DNA from: G963674685 sp963674685
GTDB taxonomy: Bacteria; Lernaellota; Lernaellaia; JACKCT01
Length of the DNA stretch: 64,000 bases
Assembly: GCA_963674685.2 (NCBI GenBank)
Contig: CAXXWT010000004.1
Coordinates: 310,001 to 374,000, forward strand
Direction of reading: 5' to 3'
The notes beneath the pieces are model-generated. The model was not told the origin of the DNA, made no database searches, and saw only the letters and a list, made by a program, of their open reading frames with translations. Of the stretch, positions 1-7,787 are shown in pieces (position 1 is the stretch's first letter; the number at the start of each line of letters is the position of its first letter). Position numbers and translations under genes: made by a program.

Positions 1-1
1 T

Positions 2-451
2 TCAGCGATGATGTTTCTGGCCGACGAGTTTCGTGGCTCCATGCATTTCGATCCGTTGTCTGTTCGCGGCGTTTTGCTCACCAGCAGCCCACTGGATTTC
101 GACAAGGATAATCTGCTCGATGAGGATATTCTTCACGATGTCATGGGCACGCAAGGAAATTACGATTACGCGCAGCCTATCAAGCACGTAAGAAAAGACG
201 TTCCGCCGATGCTGATTATAAACGGCGACCGTGATCCTCTCACCAGCGAGGCGCAGGCGTCGCGTTTTGCGCGGAAGATGAAGGACGTCGGCGCACCGGT
301 AGAGTATTTGGTCGTGCCCGGCGGCGACCATCATTCCGTGGGCCTGGGATTGGCGGCGGGTCATGAAGCCGAGGCTTTCGATGCGTTCATGAAATTCGCC
401 GAAGATACGGGAGCGTTCGCGCTAAGTGGCGCTTTGGAAGCAAAACCTTAA
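2..451 (+). CDS. alpha/beta hydrolase, C-terminal part (5' end outside window)
   Basis: The reading frame is open to the left edge of the window, so only the last ~149 codons are seen. The visible part is the C-terminal half of an alpha/beta-hydrolase fold of the dienelactone-hydrolase/BD-FAE esterase type. The strand PPMLIINGDRDPL supplies the acid Asp, and GGDHHS near the end supplies the catalytic His. The nucleophile elbow lies outside the window. The substrate cannot be told. It is convergent with the small Cys-rich gene to its right, and the two 3' ends overlap by 4 bases. Confidence 0.8.
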   Translation, partial: SAMMFLADEFRGSMHFDPLSVRGVLLTSSPLDFDKDNLLDEDILHDVMGTQGNYDYAQPIKHVRKDVPPMLIINGDRDPLTSEAQASRFARKMKDVGAPVEYLVVPGGDHHSVGLGLAAGHEAEAFDAFMKFAEDTGAFALSGALEAKP

Positions 452-660
452 CGGTTCCCGATTTTCAGCAATGCCTCGTCCGTGAGCGCCAGAGCGATCA
501 TGGGGACCGCGCAGTTCATGCGATACCGTTGCTTGTCTTCCATATAGTCGCTGACCCAGAACTGGCATTGCGCTCCCACGCAATCGGCCTTGATCATGGG
601 GCAGAATTTTTTGTCGGCGACCTGCGTGTCGTCTTGCAATTCAAAAGGGCTGTTGCTCAT
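448..660 (-). CDS. small Cys-rich protein, unknown function
   Basis: This 70-residue protein has four cysteines, arranged as CPMIKADCVGAQC in the middle and a fourth in the motif NCAVP about 20 residues later. The pattern suggests a small metal site (zinc or Fe-S), but I recognise no named family. There is no signal peptide or membrane segment. It lies 45 bases downstream of the acyl-CoA dehydrogenase on the same strand and may be co-transcribed with it. Its start codon is at 660. The function is unknown. Confidence 0.65.
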   Translation of the reverse strand: MSNSPFELQDDTQVADKKFCPMIKADCVGAQCQFWVSDYMEDKQRYRMNCAVPMIALALTDEALLKIGNR

Positions 661-705
661 GAACGAACTCCACTACTTAATGGATCAGGGATTGTAAAAC
701 CGGAA

Positions 706-1962
706 CTAATCCCAGCCTTCCCACATGTCGTCGTCGGTGTATATTTTTTCGCCCTGCACGGCGGCGTCTTTGGCGTCGGCCTCGCTGTCGCGGGCGTCAG
801 TTCCCGCAAGCACTTCCTCGTAGTACTCGTGCTGAATGATCTGATCCATGACCTCGTTGGTGCCGGTCCAGATTTGAATCAATCGTCCGTCGCGGACGTA
901 TCGCTCGATGGGATAGACGTTCGTGTAGGCGATGCCGCCCATGGCGCGCATGGCCCCGTTGACGATTTCCCAGGACGCGTCGGTGGCGAAACGCTTGGCC
1001 TCGGAAACCATGCGCCGGTGCGGCAAGCCCTGGTCCACGGTCATGGCCGCGCCGTAAACAATGGCCCGCGCCGCGTCGAGCTGCGTGATGCCTTGCGCGA
1101 TCATGTTGCTGACCGACTGGAATTTGCGGATCTTGCGCCCGAAGGCCGCGCGGCGGTTCGTATAGCGCGTCGCGATTTCCAGGGCGGAGCGGGCGGAGCC
1201 CAGCGATCCTCCGGCGCTGGTCATGCGTTCGGGAATCATCATCTGGTTGAAGATGAGCGCGCCCAGGCCTTCTTTGCCCACGACGTTTTCCACCGGGACT
1301 TCAACGTCCTTGAAAATGATGCGCCCGGTGCCGCCGCCCCGCGTTCCCAGCAGGCCGTAAACATGCTCCACGCGCACGCCCATGTCCCGTTCGACCAAAA
1401 GCATGCTGATGCGCTCATGCGGTTTGCCTTCGGGATTCGTCACGCAGTAAACGGCGAAAACATCCGCGCCCTCGGCGCCCACGACAAAGCGCTTCTGGCC
1501 GTTGAGGATGTATTTGTCGCCTTGGCGCACCGCCTTGGTAGTCGCGCCGAAGAAATCCGAGCCGCCCCGGGGTTCGGTCAGGGCTTCGGCGGAAATGATG
1601 TCGGCCTTGATGATGGCTTTTAAGTATTTTTCCTTTTGCTCATCGCTGCCGAACTTGTTGATCGCTTCGCCCACGATGGAGGGCATCGAGTAAGCGCAGC
1701 CCAGCGCGGCGCCGAGCACCGAGATTTCCTCCAGAGCGGCGACTTCGGCCACCCAGTTCAGTCCGCGTCCGCCGTATTCTTTCGGGAAGCGAAGGCCGAT
1801 GAGATTATGTTTGCCGAGATTCTGGACGTACTCGCGGGGATATTGAACTTTGTCCTCGTCCATATCCAAAAGGAGCTGACGCGGCACCTGGGTTTTGACG
1901 AACTCACGCACTTCTTTGCGCAGGGCTTTTTGTTCGTCGTTTAAAAATACATCCGGCAGCAT
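706..1962 (-). CDS. acyl-CoA dehydrogenase
   Basis: This 418-residue cytoplasmic flavoprotein would oxidise an acyl-CoA to the 2,3-enoyl-CoA and pass electrons to ETF. The N-terminal helical domain (1-120), the middle beta domain with LTEPRGGSD (~129-135) and the C-terminal helical domain with AFGRKI are all present. The position next to GTNE that carries the catalytic Glu in medium-chain enzymes is Thr (IWTGTNEVM). Glu245 in MIPERM sits where long-chain and isovaleryl-CoA dehydrogenases have their base, so the enzyme is probably active and of that type. The C-terminal 30 residues are acidic and end in WEGWD, an unusual tail. It starts at an ATG at 1962 with an AGGAGG-like site (taaggaggcc in mRNA sense). 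The chain length of the substrate cannot be inferred. Confidence 0.93.
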   Translation of the reverse strand: MLPDVFLNDEQKALRKEVREFVKTQVPRQLLLDMDEDKVQYPREYVQNLGKHNLIGLRFPKEYGGRGLNWVAEVAALEEISVLGAALGCAYSMPSIVGEAINKFGSDEQKEKYLKAIIKADIISAEALTEPRGGSDFFGATTKAVRQGDKYILNGQKRFVVGAEGADVFAVYCVTNPEGKPHERISMLLVERDMGVRVEHVYGLLGTRGGGTGRIIFKDVEVPVENVVGKEGLGALIFNQMMIPERMTSAGGSLGSARSALEIATRYTNRRAAFGRKIRKFQSVSNMIAQGITQLDAARAIVYGAAMTVDQGLPHRRMVSEAKRFATDASWEIVNGAMRAMGGIAYTNVYPIERYVRDGRLIQIWTGTNEVMDQIIQHEYYEEVLAGTDARDSEADAKDAAVQGEKIYTDDDMWEGWD

Positions 1963-2365
1963 CGTAGGCCTCCTTAAAGTTTATTTTTTATTCAGGTGTT
2001 GAAATTCCGCTTAAAAAAAGTCGCCGACTTCAATCCATGAAAACAACGCTATCAGACGAGGCTTTGCGCCGTCAATTCCCCGCGTCCGGGCACGTTCCGC
2101 GGTTTGGACCGCCGCCGGCGTAGCGCGCGCCGTCCAGGTATTCGTTGCCGTGGCCGTATGCGCGGAATAAAGAACTATTTTCCGTTGTTTTGACAAGCCA
2201 GATGGCGTTGCACCACGCGTCCCGCGTCGTTTTGATCCGGCAATTTTCGAATGAGTCGGCGCGTTGAATCATTGGAGCACACAATTGTCTGTGGAAGTTA
2301 ATACTGATATGTTACTTAATGAAGACGCCAAACATTAGAAGCCAAAACTCAGGAATGGACAGCAT
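1963..2365. other. 403-bp intergenic region, no gene recognised
   Basis: Short open frames on the minus strand (around 2011-2284) do not resemble any family and lack a good ribosome site. The only element I can support is a possible promoter for the toxin-antitoxin pair at its right end. Confidence 0.4.
2285..2313 (+). promoter_or_regulatory. possible sigma70 promoter for the TA pair
   Basis: TTGTCT (2285-2290) and TATGTT (2308-2313) are separated by 17 bases and lie about 50 bases before the toxin start. The match is moderate only. Confidence 0.35.
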
Positions 2366-2641
2366 TTGTTTTTTGAATGGGATCCAAGCAAAGCGAAGAA
2401 GAATCTACAAAAACACGGTGTTGATTTTGCAGAAGCCACATCCGTATTTGCCGATCCGCTTTCCCTGACGATTGTCGATCCGGATCAACCTGACCCGGAG
2501 GAAACGCGCTTTGTGACAATTGGAAATTCTCATCGACATCGCCTTCTTGTCATAGTACACTTGGAAGAAGGGGAAAGGTTAAGGATTATAAGTTCGAGAC
2601 CGGCTACGAAACATGAAAGAAAAGCTTATGAGCAAGGGTGA
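2366..2641 (+). CDS. brnT: BrnT-family toxin
   Basis: At 91 residues this has the length and sequence of BrnT (COG2929), the ribonuclease toxin of a type II toxin-antitoxin pair. The family opening FEWDPSKAKKNLQKHGVDF is present, followed by EEGERLRIISSRPATKHERK, which holds the basic C-terminal residues of the RelE-like fold. The frame starts with TTG at 2366, preceded by AGGA at 2351-2354. The family-typical N-terminus begins right at this codon, so the TTG start is preferred. The antitoxin frame starts inside its 3' end (29-base overlap), as is usual when the two are translationally coupled. Confidence 0.87.
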   Translation: MFFEWDPSKAKKNLQKHGVDFAEATSVFADPLSLTIVDPDQPDPEETRFVTIGNSHRHRLLVIVHLEEGERLRIISSRPATKHERKAYEQG

Positions 2642-2852
2642 AAAAAAGGATTTGGAAATGCGGAAGGAATACGAATTCAAGGGAGGAATTCGCGGGAAAT
2701 ACGCTTCGAAATTTGCCGAATCCTCCAATGTCGTTGTACTCAGCGAGGATGTAGCGGAAATATTTCCCGATTCCGAATCCGTTAATAACGCTTTGAAACC
2801 AATGGCCGATCTCATTCGCAAGCGTTTGAAAAAAGAAAAAACCGCGTCCTAA
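2613..2852 (+). CDS. antitoxin partner of BrnT
   Basis: This 79-residue protein has the sequence pattern GGIRGKYASKFAESSNVVVL followed by DVAEIFPDSESVNNAL. That pattern is typical of the small antitoxins paired with BrnT-like toxins: a short beta segment and a ribbon-helix-helix-like C-terminal part. By analogy it should bind and neutralise the toxin and repress the shared promoter. The C-terminus is basic (RKRLKKEKTAS). It overlaps the toxin gene by 29 bases in another frame. It could also start at an ATG six codons later (MSKGEKK), so the exact start is uncertain. Confidence 0.82.
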   Translation: MKEKLMSKGEKKDLEMRKEYEFKGGIRGKYASKFAESSNVVVLSEDVAEIFPDSESVNNALKPMADLIRKRLKKEKTAS

Positions 2853-2945
2853 ACTCAAAGGAAATCCCCTCCCGTCCGTCCATCCGGTATCCCATTCACT
2901 ACCTTTACGTTATGATCCGATTGGTATTTTCAGGGAAGTTGATCC

Positions 2946-3653
2946 ATGAAGAAAAACGCCGCGAAAATCATTCTTGGGATCCTGGTCGCTGCCGGTTTTA
3001 TGGTCCTGTTCATTTTTACCGACGCCGAAAAATGGTTGCTTGATCTCGTGGCGTGGATTCAGGGGCAGGGACTGCGCGGCGTGGCCGTGTTCATTTTCAT
3101 ATACGTTGCGGCGTGCGTGTTTATGGCGCCGGCGACGCCGCTGGTGCTGGCCGGTGGATATATTTACGGCCCGCTGTGGGGAACGGTGATCGTCACATTT
3201 TCCGCGACGGGCGGCGCCATGGCATCATTTCTTGTCGGGCGTTACGTGGCCCGTGATTTCGTCGAGAAGATGATTGGCAAAGATCTCCGCTTCAGCGCCG
3301 TGGACAAGGCCGTTGGAAGCCGCGGCCTGACCTTGGTGTTTCTTTCGCGCTTCAGCCCGCTGCCGTTCAATCCGCTGAATTATTCCTGGGGACTTACCGG
3401 AGTCAGGCTGCGCGATTATGCGCCCGCTACGTTTGTCGGCCTGATCCCCTACACGTTTTTCCTGGTATATGCCGGAAGCCTTCTGACCAAACTTACGCAG
3501 GTCGGCTCTTCAGGCCTGGACATGCCGGGCAAAGGGGGCGCCATCGCCGTCGGATTGATTGTTTCCCTGGCATTCGTCGGCGTCGTCAGCCGCGTGGCTT
3601 TGCGTGCCTGGAAACAGGCCGTCAGCGAAACTTCCGAAGATGACTCTCAGTAG
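2946..3653 (+). CDS. TVP38/TMEM64 (DedA-like) membrane protein
   Basis: This 235-residue inner-membrane protein belongs to the TVP38/TMEM64 (SNARE-associated, VTT domain) family, thought to act in lipid or small-molecule transport or scrambling. An N-terminal membrane segment (~7-25) is followed by the family core FMAPATPLVLAGGYIYGP with a re-entrant helix. The conserved RFSPLPFNPLNYSWGLT segment and two further membrane helices complete it. The start at 2946 follows AGGGAAG (2932-2938). Its 3' end overlaps the convergent hydrolase gene by 7 bases. No specific substrate can be named. Confidence 0.9.
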   Translation: MKKNAAKIILGILVAAGFMVLFIFTDAEKWLLDLVAWIQGQGLRGVAVFIFIYVAACVFMAPATPLVLAGGYIYGPLWGTVIVTFSATGGAMASFLVGRYVARDFVEKMIGKDLRFSAVDKAVGSRGLTLVFLSRFSPLPFNPLNYSWGLTGVRLRDYAPATFVGLIPYTFFLVYAGSLLTKLTQVGSSGLDMPGKGGAIAVGLIVSLAFVGVVSRVALRAWKQAVSETSEDDSQ

Positions 3654-5458
3654 GCCGCCACGACTTCTGAAATAGCTTTGTGCAATTCGGGATGATGAAC
3701 CTGGAAATCCCGCTGCAGTTGTTCATTGATGATCCGCAACTTCCGGGGCATCACTTCCATCTCTTTAGCCAGGGGCAGAGGCGCTTCATTTTCCCAGTAA
3801 TCGGTGGCGCCGAAAAAGTAATTGGCGTACAGCGCGCCTTCAAAATCCGGAGGCAGCAGGCTATCCATGCAGGATGAATCCAACTCTCCCTTCGGATCGT
3901 CCATAAACTGCATCCATATTCTGTCGGCGCAATGCATGTCCTCGGGATTGTCGGTATAAGGCGATCCGCCGTGGACGCTGTGCGGGCTGTATGGGAATCC
4001 GAAGAAATGCTGGTGTTCGCCCGTGTAGTGATCCGTCACGTTTTTCGCCCAATCGTAGGGCGTCGAGGGATCGAGCATCCCGTTGAGCATCAGCATGGGC
4101 GTGTCCGTCGCCGCCCAGACGTCGTCATAGGGATCCGTATATCGCGGCCATTTATTGTAAATATCGTTTCGCGTGTAGCCTTTTTCGTAACCGATCACCG
4201 TGTTCTCATAGACGCCGTCCAGGTAGGCGTTGATGGAGTCGTAATCCGGGTATTCGGGCAATTCCCAGATTTCGGAAGACATTTCGCTGTAGAAAAGCAC
4301 ATCCGACCAGTACAGGGTGTCGGGATTGTCGGTGAATGGCTCATCTTCTTCGATCGCCGCTGCCTTCTTGCCGCCGAAAACCGCATCAAAGATATGGACG
4401 ATGGCGTCTTTGTCGTCGGCGTTGCACCGGTCGACTCTATATATAAAGGCGGGCACCGCGCAATAATGGGGATAGTAATACAATAGTTGGTCGATCATTG
4501 CCTTGAGGTTGTATACGTCCATCCCTATTTCAGAACAGTGCCCGCCTTCAAGCTTGTCATAAAGGGCCGTCAGCGTTGCCAGCGGGTCGGGGAGTTTTTG
4601 AAAGCAGTATTCATCTTCGGCGCACAATTCAAAGACTCTAAGAGCCATTTTATCCGCGTATTCATCCTGCACGGCGATGCTGCTGACCGCCGGGGGGATG
4701 CCTTCGAGGATCACGCCGTCGGCCTGGTCGGGTAGAAGTTGCAAATATTTTTGCGCCCAGAAAGCGCCGCCGGAACCGCCCCAGATGAATACTTTTTTGC
4801 CTTCTTCCTTCGTGGCGTGGATGTAAGCGCCCAGATCGAGGGAGCTGTTGGTAGTGCTGAAAACACCCAGGTCGTCATATTTGTCTTCGAGGTAGCTGAT
4901 GCACCCGTCGATTTCATCCGGGGAAACCCTGGCGCCCCATTCGCTCAGCGTGGATTGCTGAAGCGGGCAGGCGGCATATTCGGAAAAACCGGTTCCACGC
5001 GGATCGATGGTATAAAGGTCCAGTTTGGGATTGCGCTCTTGCATGCCTTGCATGAAACCGGGAAATCCTATGACGCCCGAGGCGCCAGGGCCCCCGTGTA
5101 GAAGCCACAACTGCCCGTCGGCATCCACGGCGGATGAGCGAAGGCGCTTTGCGTAGGATGTGAATGTCTTCCCGTCGTCGTCGAACCAGTTGAAGGGCAT
5201 GGGAGTGGACGAGCATTCGGCCAGATTGTCGTCGGCGCCTTCGTAGAGGGAACATGGGAACCAGGCGACCTCCACGTCTCCGTAAGGGTAGGGATCGCCG
5301 CTTTGGGTATCGTCATCGCCGCTTGAATCGTCGTCGGATTCGTCATCGGGCTCGCCGGCGTCGTCATTATCGTCATCATCGTCTCCGCATCCGATAAACA
5401 TCGGCAGAGCCATGCATGGGATTATTATTGCGATGAAATAGAGAAAACGCCGAATCAT
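3647..5458 (-). CDS. lipoprotein alpha/beta hydrolase, S33 peptidase-like
   Basis: This 603-residue exported lipoprotein has signal residues 1-23 with lipobox FIGC (Cys24). An Asp-rich linker runs to about residue 55, followed by an alpha/beta-hydrolase domain. The oxyanion motif HGGPGASG (121-128), the strand DPRGTGFSEYA and the nucleophile elbow GGSGG (Ser229) match tripeptidyl aminopeptidase/proline iminopeptidase-type S33 enzymes. NGMLDPSTPYDWA near residue 455 carries the acid Asp, and a His follows in the SPHSVHGGSP region. It probably acts at the cell surface or in the periplasm, hydrolysing peptides or esters. The start at 5458 has a strong GAGGAGG site. A promoter and inverted repeats lie upstream (5664-5755). 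Confidence 0.85.
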   Translation of the reverse strand: MIRRFLYFIAIIIPCMALPMFIGCGDDDDDNDDAGEPDDESDDDSSGDDDTQSGDPYPYGDVEVAWFPCSLYEGADDNLAECSSTPMPFNWFDDDGKTFTSYAKRLRSSAVDADGQLWLLHGGPGASGVIGFPGFMQGMQERNPKLDLYTIDPRGTGFSEYAACPLQQSTLSEWGARVSPDEIDGCISYLEDKYDDLGVFSTTNSSLDLGAYIHATKEEGKKVFIWGGSGGAFWAQKYLQLLPDQADGVILEGIPPAVSSIAVQDEYADKMALRVFELCAEDEYCFQKLPDPLATLTALYDKLEGGHCSEIGMDVYNLKAMIDQLLYYYPHYCAVPAFIYRVDRCNADDKDAIVHIFDAVFGGKKAAAIEEDEPFTDNPDTLYWSDVLFYSEMSSEIWELPEYPDYDSINAYLDGVYENTVIGYEKGYTRNDIYNKWPRYTDPYDDVWAATDTPMLMLNGMLDPSTPYDWAKNVTDHYTGEHQHFFGFPYSPHSVHGGSPYTDNPEDMHCADRIWMQFMDDPKGELDSSCMDSLLPPDFEGALYANYFFGATDYWENEAPLPLAKEMEVMPRKLRIINEQLQRDFQVHHPELHKAISEVVAAY

Positions 5459-5663
5459 AATCCAAACCTCCTCTTAGTGAATTATTGAACTCGAAAGGGC
5501 CCCGACTGTTTCAAAGGAGAAAGGATTTTGAGAGGTGGAATCTGTCTTCACCCGATTTGTTCCACTGGGTAACGGCTGCTTCCTTGCCGGCAATTTATAA
5601 ACGCCGTGTAGGATATGCATAGCCATTTATCTCCTTGAGCAGTCAGGACCCTTTCTGTGAGTA

Positions 5664-5693
5664 AAGTTACCACCTTTAGGCGAATAATGTCAA
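5664..5693 (-). promoter_or_regulatory. predicted promoter of the S33-like lipoprotein gene
   Basis: On the minus strand TTGACA (5693-5688) and TAACTT (5669-5664) are separated by 18 bases. This would give a leader of about 200 bases before the start at 5458. The −35 box is perfect and the −10 box moderate. Confidence 0.45.
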
Positions 5694-5706
5694 CCAAAAG
5701 CGTTTT

Positions 5707-5755
5707 TTATCTGGAAGAAAGGCAAAATAACCAGATAATATACGAGATTATCTGG
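5707..5755. promoter_or_regulatory. triple TTATCTGG operator-like array
   Basis: TTATCTGG occurs at 5707-5714, inverted as CCAGATAA at 5731-5738, and again at 5748-5755. The last two form a 9-bp inverted repeat CCAGATAAT/ATTATCTGG with a 7-base spacer. The array begins 14 bases upstream of the predicted −35 box, where an activator would bind. No regulator gene lies nearby. Confidence 0.4.
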
Positions 5756-5829
5756 AAATTACTTTGCGATTCCCAGTTTCGCAATCGGTGATACCCGGGC
5801 AGATTGTGAGGCTATTGATGACTATTTCA

Positions 5830-7215
5830 TCAGCATATGTTGCTGGAATTACTGTTCGTTGTGAACAGGCTAAACAGGCCGCGAAAGAAATCCCAGATGA
5901 GTTTTCCCGGGTTTGCGCCGGCGGTGATGATGATGTCGCCGGAATCGCTGCTCTGGATAGAAATCTGATCCGGCGCTTGCGTTTGCGCGCAAACATCGGT
6001 TTTTGCCGAATGCTGCAAATCAAAGGACTTGCCGTTTGTGACGCTGAAGGCGCCGACGGAAAGAATTAATGCTAAAACAATTGTTAACACGCCAAATTTC
6101 TTCATGAGCTGACTCCATATTTGTTGAAAATGAGTTTTTTCCTCATCTTCACGTATTGCTTCCAGTTCCAGATCCTCCTGGAGATACTCGCCGATTTCTT
6201 CCGCCCTTTCGGCGGCTCGATCGAATCGCTCCAGCCATTTTTTTACGATATCACGCGCATCGGCCAATTGAGCATCGGAGGCCGTTTTGCATTGTCCTTT
6301 CAAGAATTTCAGGTTCAGGCTTGCCAGTTCCAAACCCGCGCACGCCAAGGGTTCCAGATCCACCCAAAGGGGATAGGATTCGCCGTTCATGCAGCGATTC
6401 CATTGGTTTTGAGCGATTTCCAATCCACGTTCAAATTCCCCTTTGCGTTTTTTGAGCCATAATTCCTTTTGGATCAGCAGATTGCGCACGCGCAGCGGGA
6501 TGGCTTCATCCTTGTGAAGCTCGAATTGGTCTCTCCATTCGCCCAGGTGCTTTTCGACGATGTCATAGCGGCCCATCTGAATCGCCGCCGCCGCGCTGAG
6601 CGCATATGCTCTGGCCAGCGACTCACGAGCTCTGGGTTTGTTTTCCGTGGATTTCAGATCGATGATCAGGCGGCACATGTCGATTACGATCGTGAAGGCG
6701 CTTTTGATCTGTTCCATTGTATAAGGAATACGCACGGATGACTGCCCGTGGGCTTCGGCCTGTTTCTTTCTCGCGACGCTCCATTCCTTTTGCATGTCAA
6801 CGGCGTTGTAAAAATATTTGTCGTTGATCATTTCCAGTTGGCGAATTTCCGGATATTCGCTGAGCATGGGACGTGAAAGGGATTTGATGGTGTTGTCGGC
6901 TTCCATATTCTGGAAACGGGAATCAATGGTGGTTTGGATGTTTTGCAGGACATCCCGGTCCGAACCGAGAATATGCGTCACGAAGTGCGTGGTCAGCCGC
7001 TCTTTATCCCGGCAGTTTTCCCAAATCTCGTCGAGAAGGTTATCGTCTTTTGGTTTTCTCGTTTCGGGCTGGTTGAACATAATCTGGGCAGCCTTTTGCG
7101 ATTTTCCGTATACAATGGACACGTATTTGGGAACGCTCATACCCAAAACTTCCTTCAAAGCCTTTTTGATCCCCTTGTCCCGTTTTATCACGGCAGGGTC
7201 GCGACTATCCTTCAT
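5830..7215 (-). CDS. unknown protein with one C-terminal membrane segment
   Basis: I do not recognise this family. The protein is mostly helical and hydrophilic for about 375 residues. The segment from SLARAYALSAAAAIQMGRYD onwards looks like a TPR-type helical repeat, and a charged helix EDLELEAIREDEEKTHFQQ precedes a single membrane segment FGVLTIVLALILSVGAFSV. About 70 residues follow, including DQISIQSSDSGDIIITAG. The topology suggests a cytoplasmic N-terminal domain with a short exported tail. The ATG at 7215 has a GGGGTGG site 5 bases upstream and is preferred to the in-frame TTG at 7233. The gene stands alone. It could be a sensor or anchoring protein, but that is a guess. Confidence 0.7.
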   Translation of the reverse strand: MKDSRDPAVIKRDKGIKKALKEVLGMSVPKYVSIVYGKSQKAAQIMFNQPETRKPKDDNLLDEIWENCRDKERLTTHFVTHILGSDRDVLQNIQTTIDSRFQNMEADNTIKSLSRPMLSEYPEIRQLEMINDKYFYNAVDMQKEWSVARKKQAEAHGQSSVRIPYTMEQIKSAFTIVIDMCRLIIDLKSTENKPRARESLARAYALSAAAAIQMGRYDIVEKHLGEWRDQFELHKDEAIPLRVRNLLIQKELWLKKRKGEFERGLEIAQNQWNRCMNGESYPLWVDLEPLACAGLELASLNLKFLKGQCKTASDAQLADARDIVKKWLERFDRAAERAEEIGEYLQEDLELEAIREDEEKTHFQQIWSQLMKKFGVLTIVLALILSVGAFSVTNGKSFDLQHSAKTDVCAQTQAPDQISIQSSDSGDIIITAGANPGKLIWDFFRGLFSLFTTNSNSSNIC

Positions 7216-7787
7216 TTTTCCACCCCATCTCAAAATCCCGAGAATAAATATAGCATAGATGGCGGGGGAAATTCAACAAAATTTCCTTTTCACCAAGCTA
7301 ATGCAAATCACTCCATGTATTTACGCATTGCAAGTGGAATTTCAATCTCTTTGAGGGTTCTTCGACAATTACCGTACTTTATTGGTACGAAAAGAAAATT
7401 ATTTTTCGTCCTTGACAGAATTTTTGGGATGGAATTTGTACTTATAGGTTTTGAAAGGACATTTCTGACCGCGGCCGCGAGTCATCACTTTAAGGTCAAT
7501 GGATCGGAAAACGCGCTTTTGCTTCCATGCTTTTTCGGCTGTTTTTTTGCAGTTTCTTGATGCTAATAAAAGGAAATGTCCTTTCAAAACCTTAATTGAT
7601 GAGCTTTTCCATCCCAAAAATTCCGTCAAGGATTTTAACCGCCCGACGGGCGGCGAAAAATAATTTTTCTTTCCCGTCTTTTTGCAGGTGGTTATAAAAG
7701 TACGGTAATTGTCGAAGAACCTCTTTGAGTCCAATTCCCCGCCATTTACGATGGGATGATTTTATTTGTAATCGGTTTTTATTCCAT
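7216..7787. other. 572-bp intergenic region dominated by a transposon-like palindrome
   Basis: Apart from the 366-bp element listed separately, the region shows no gene. Open frames across it (for example 7399-7734 on the minus strand) are by-products of the inverted arms. Confidence 0.6.
7356..7721. mobile_element. MITE-like element, ISL3-type ends, with 8-bp target duplication (family A, complete copy)
   Basis: The ends are perfect 25-bp inverted repeats: 7356-7380 pairs with 7697-7721. Each begins with GGTTCTTCGACAATTACC. Two more perfect inverted segments lie inside: 7418-7434 with 7607-7623 (17 bp) and 7446-7465 with 7573-7592 (20 bp). The octamer TCTTTGAG flanks the element directly at 7348-7355 and 7722-7729, the mark of a transposition event. 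An 8-bp duplication and GG-starting ends are features of the ISL3 family as I know it. No transposase is encoded, so it would be a non-autonomous derivative. The right arm carries an extra GC-rich hairpin (CCGCCCGACGGGCGG). Confidence 0.78.

Larger units (their letters stand above)
5459..5829. other. 371-bp intergenic region
   Basis: It holds the promoter and inverted repeats listed separately. The rest shows no coding frame or repeat I can support. Confidence 0.5.

Noticed and set aside
2011..2284. Small minus-strand ORFs upstream of the toxin gene
   Set aside because: No ribosome site, no family similarity, and two frames compete over the same bases.
7412..7440. Promoter inside the family A element (TTGACA)
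   Set aside because: The −35 box is good, but no acceptable −10 lies at 16-18 bases in any copy.
7399..7734. 111-codon ORF on the minus strand
   Set aside because: It spans the mobile palindrome; both ends are copies of the same inverted arm.
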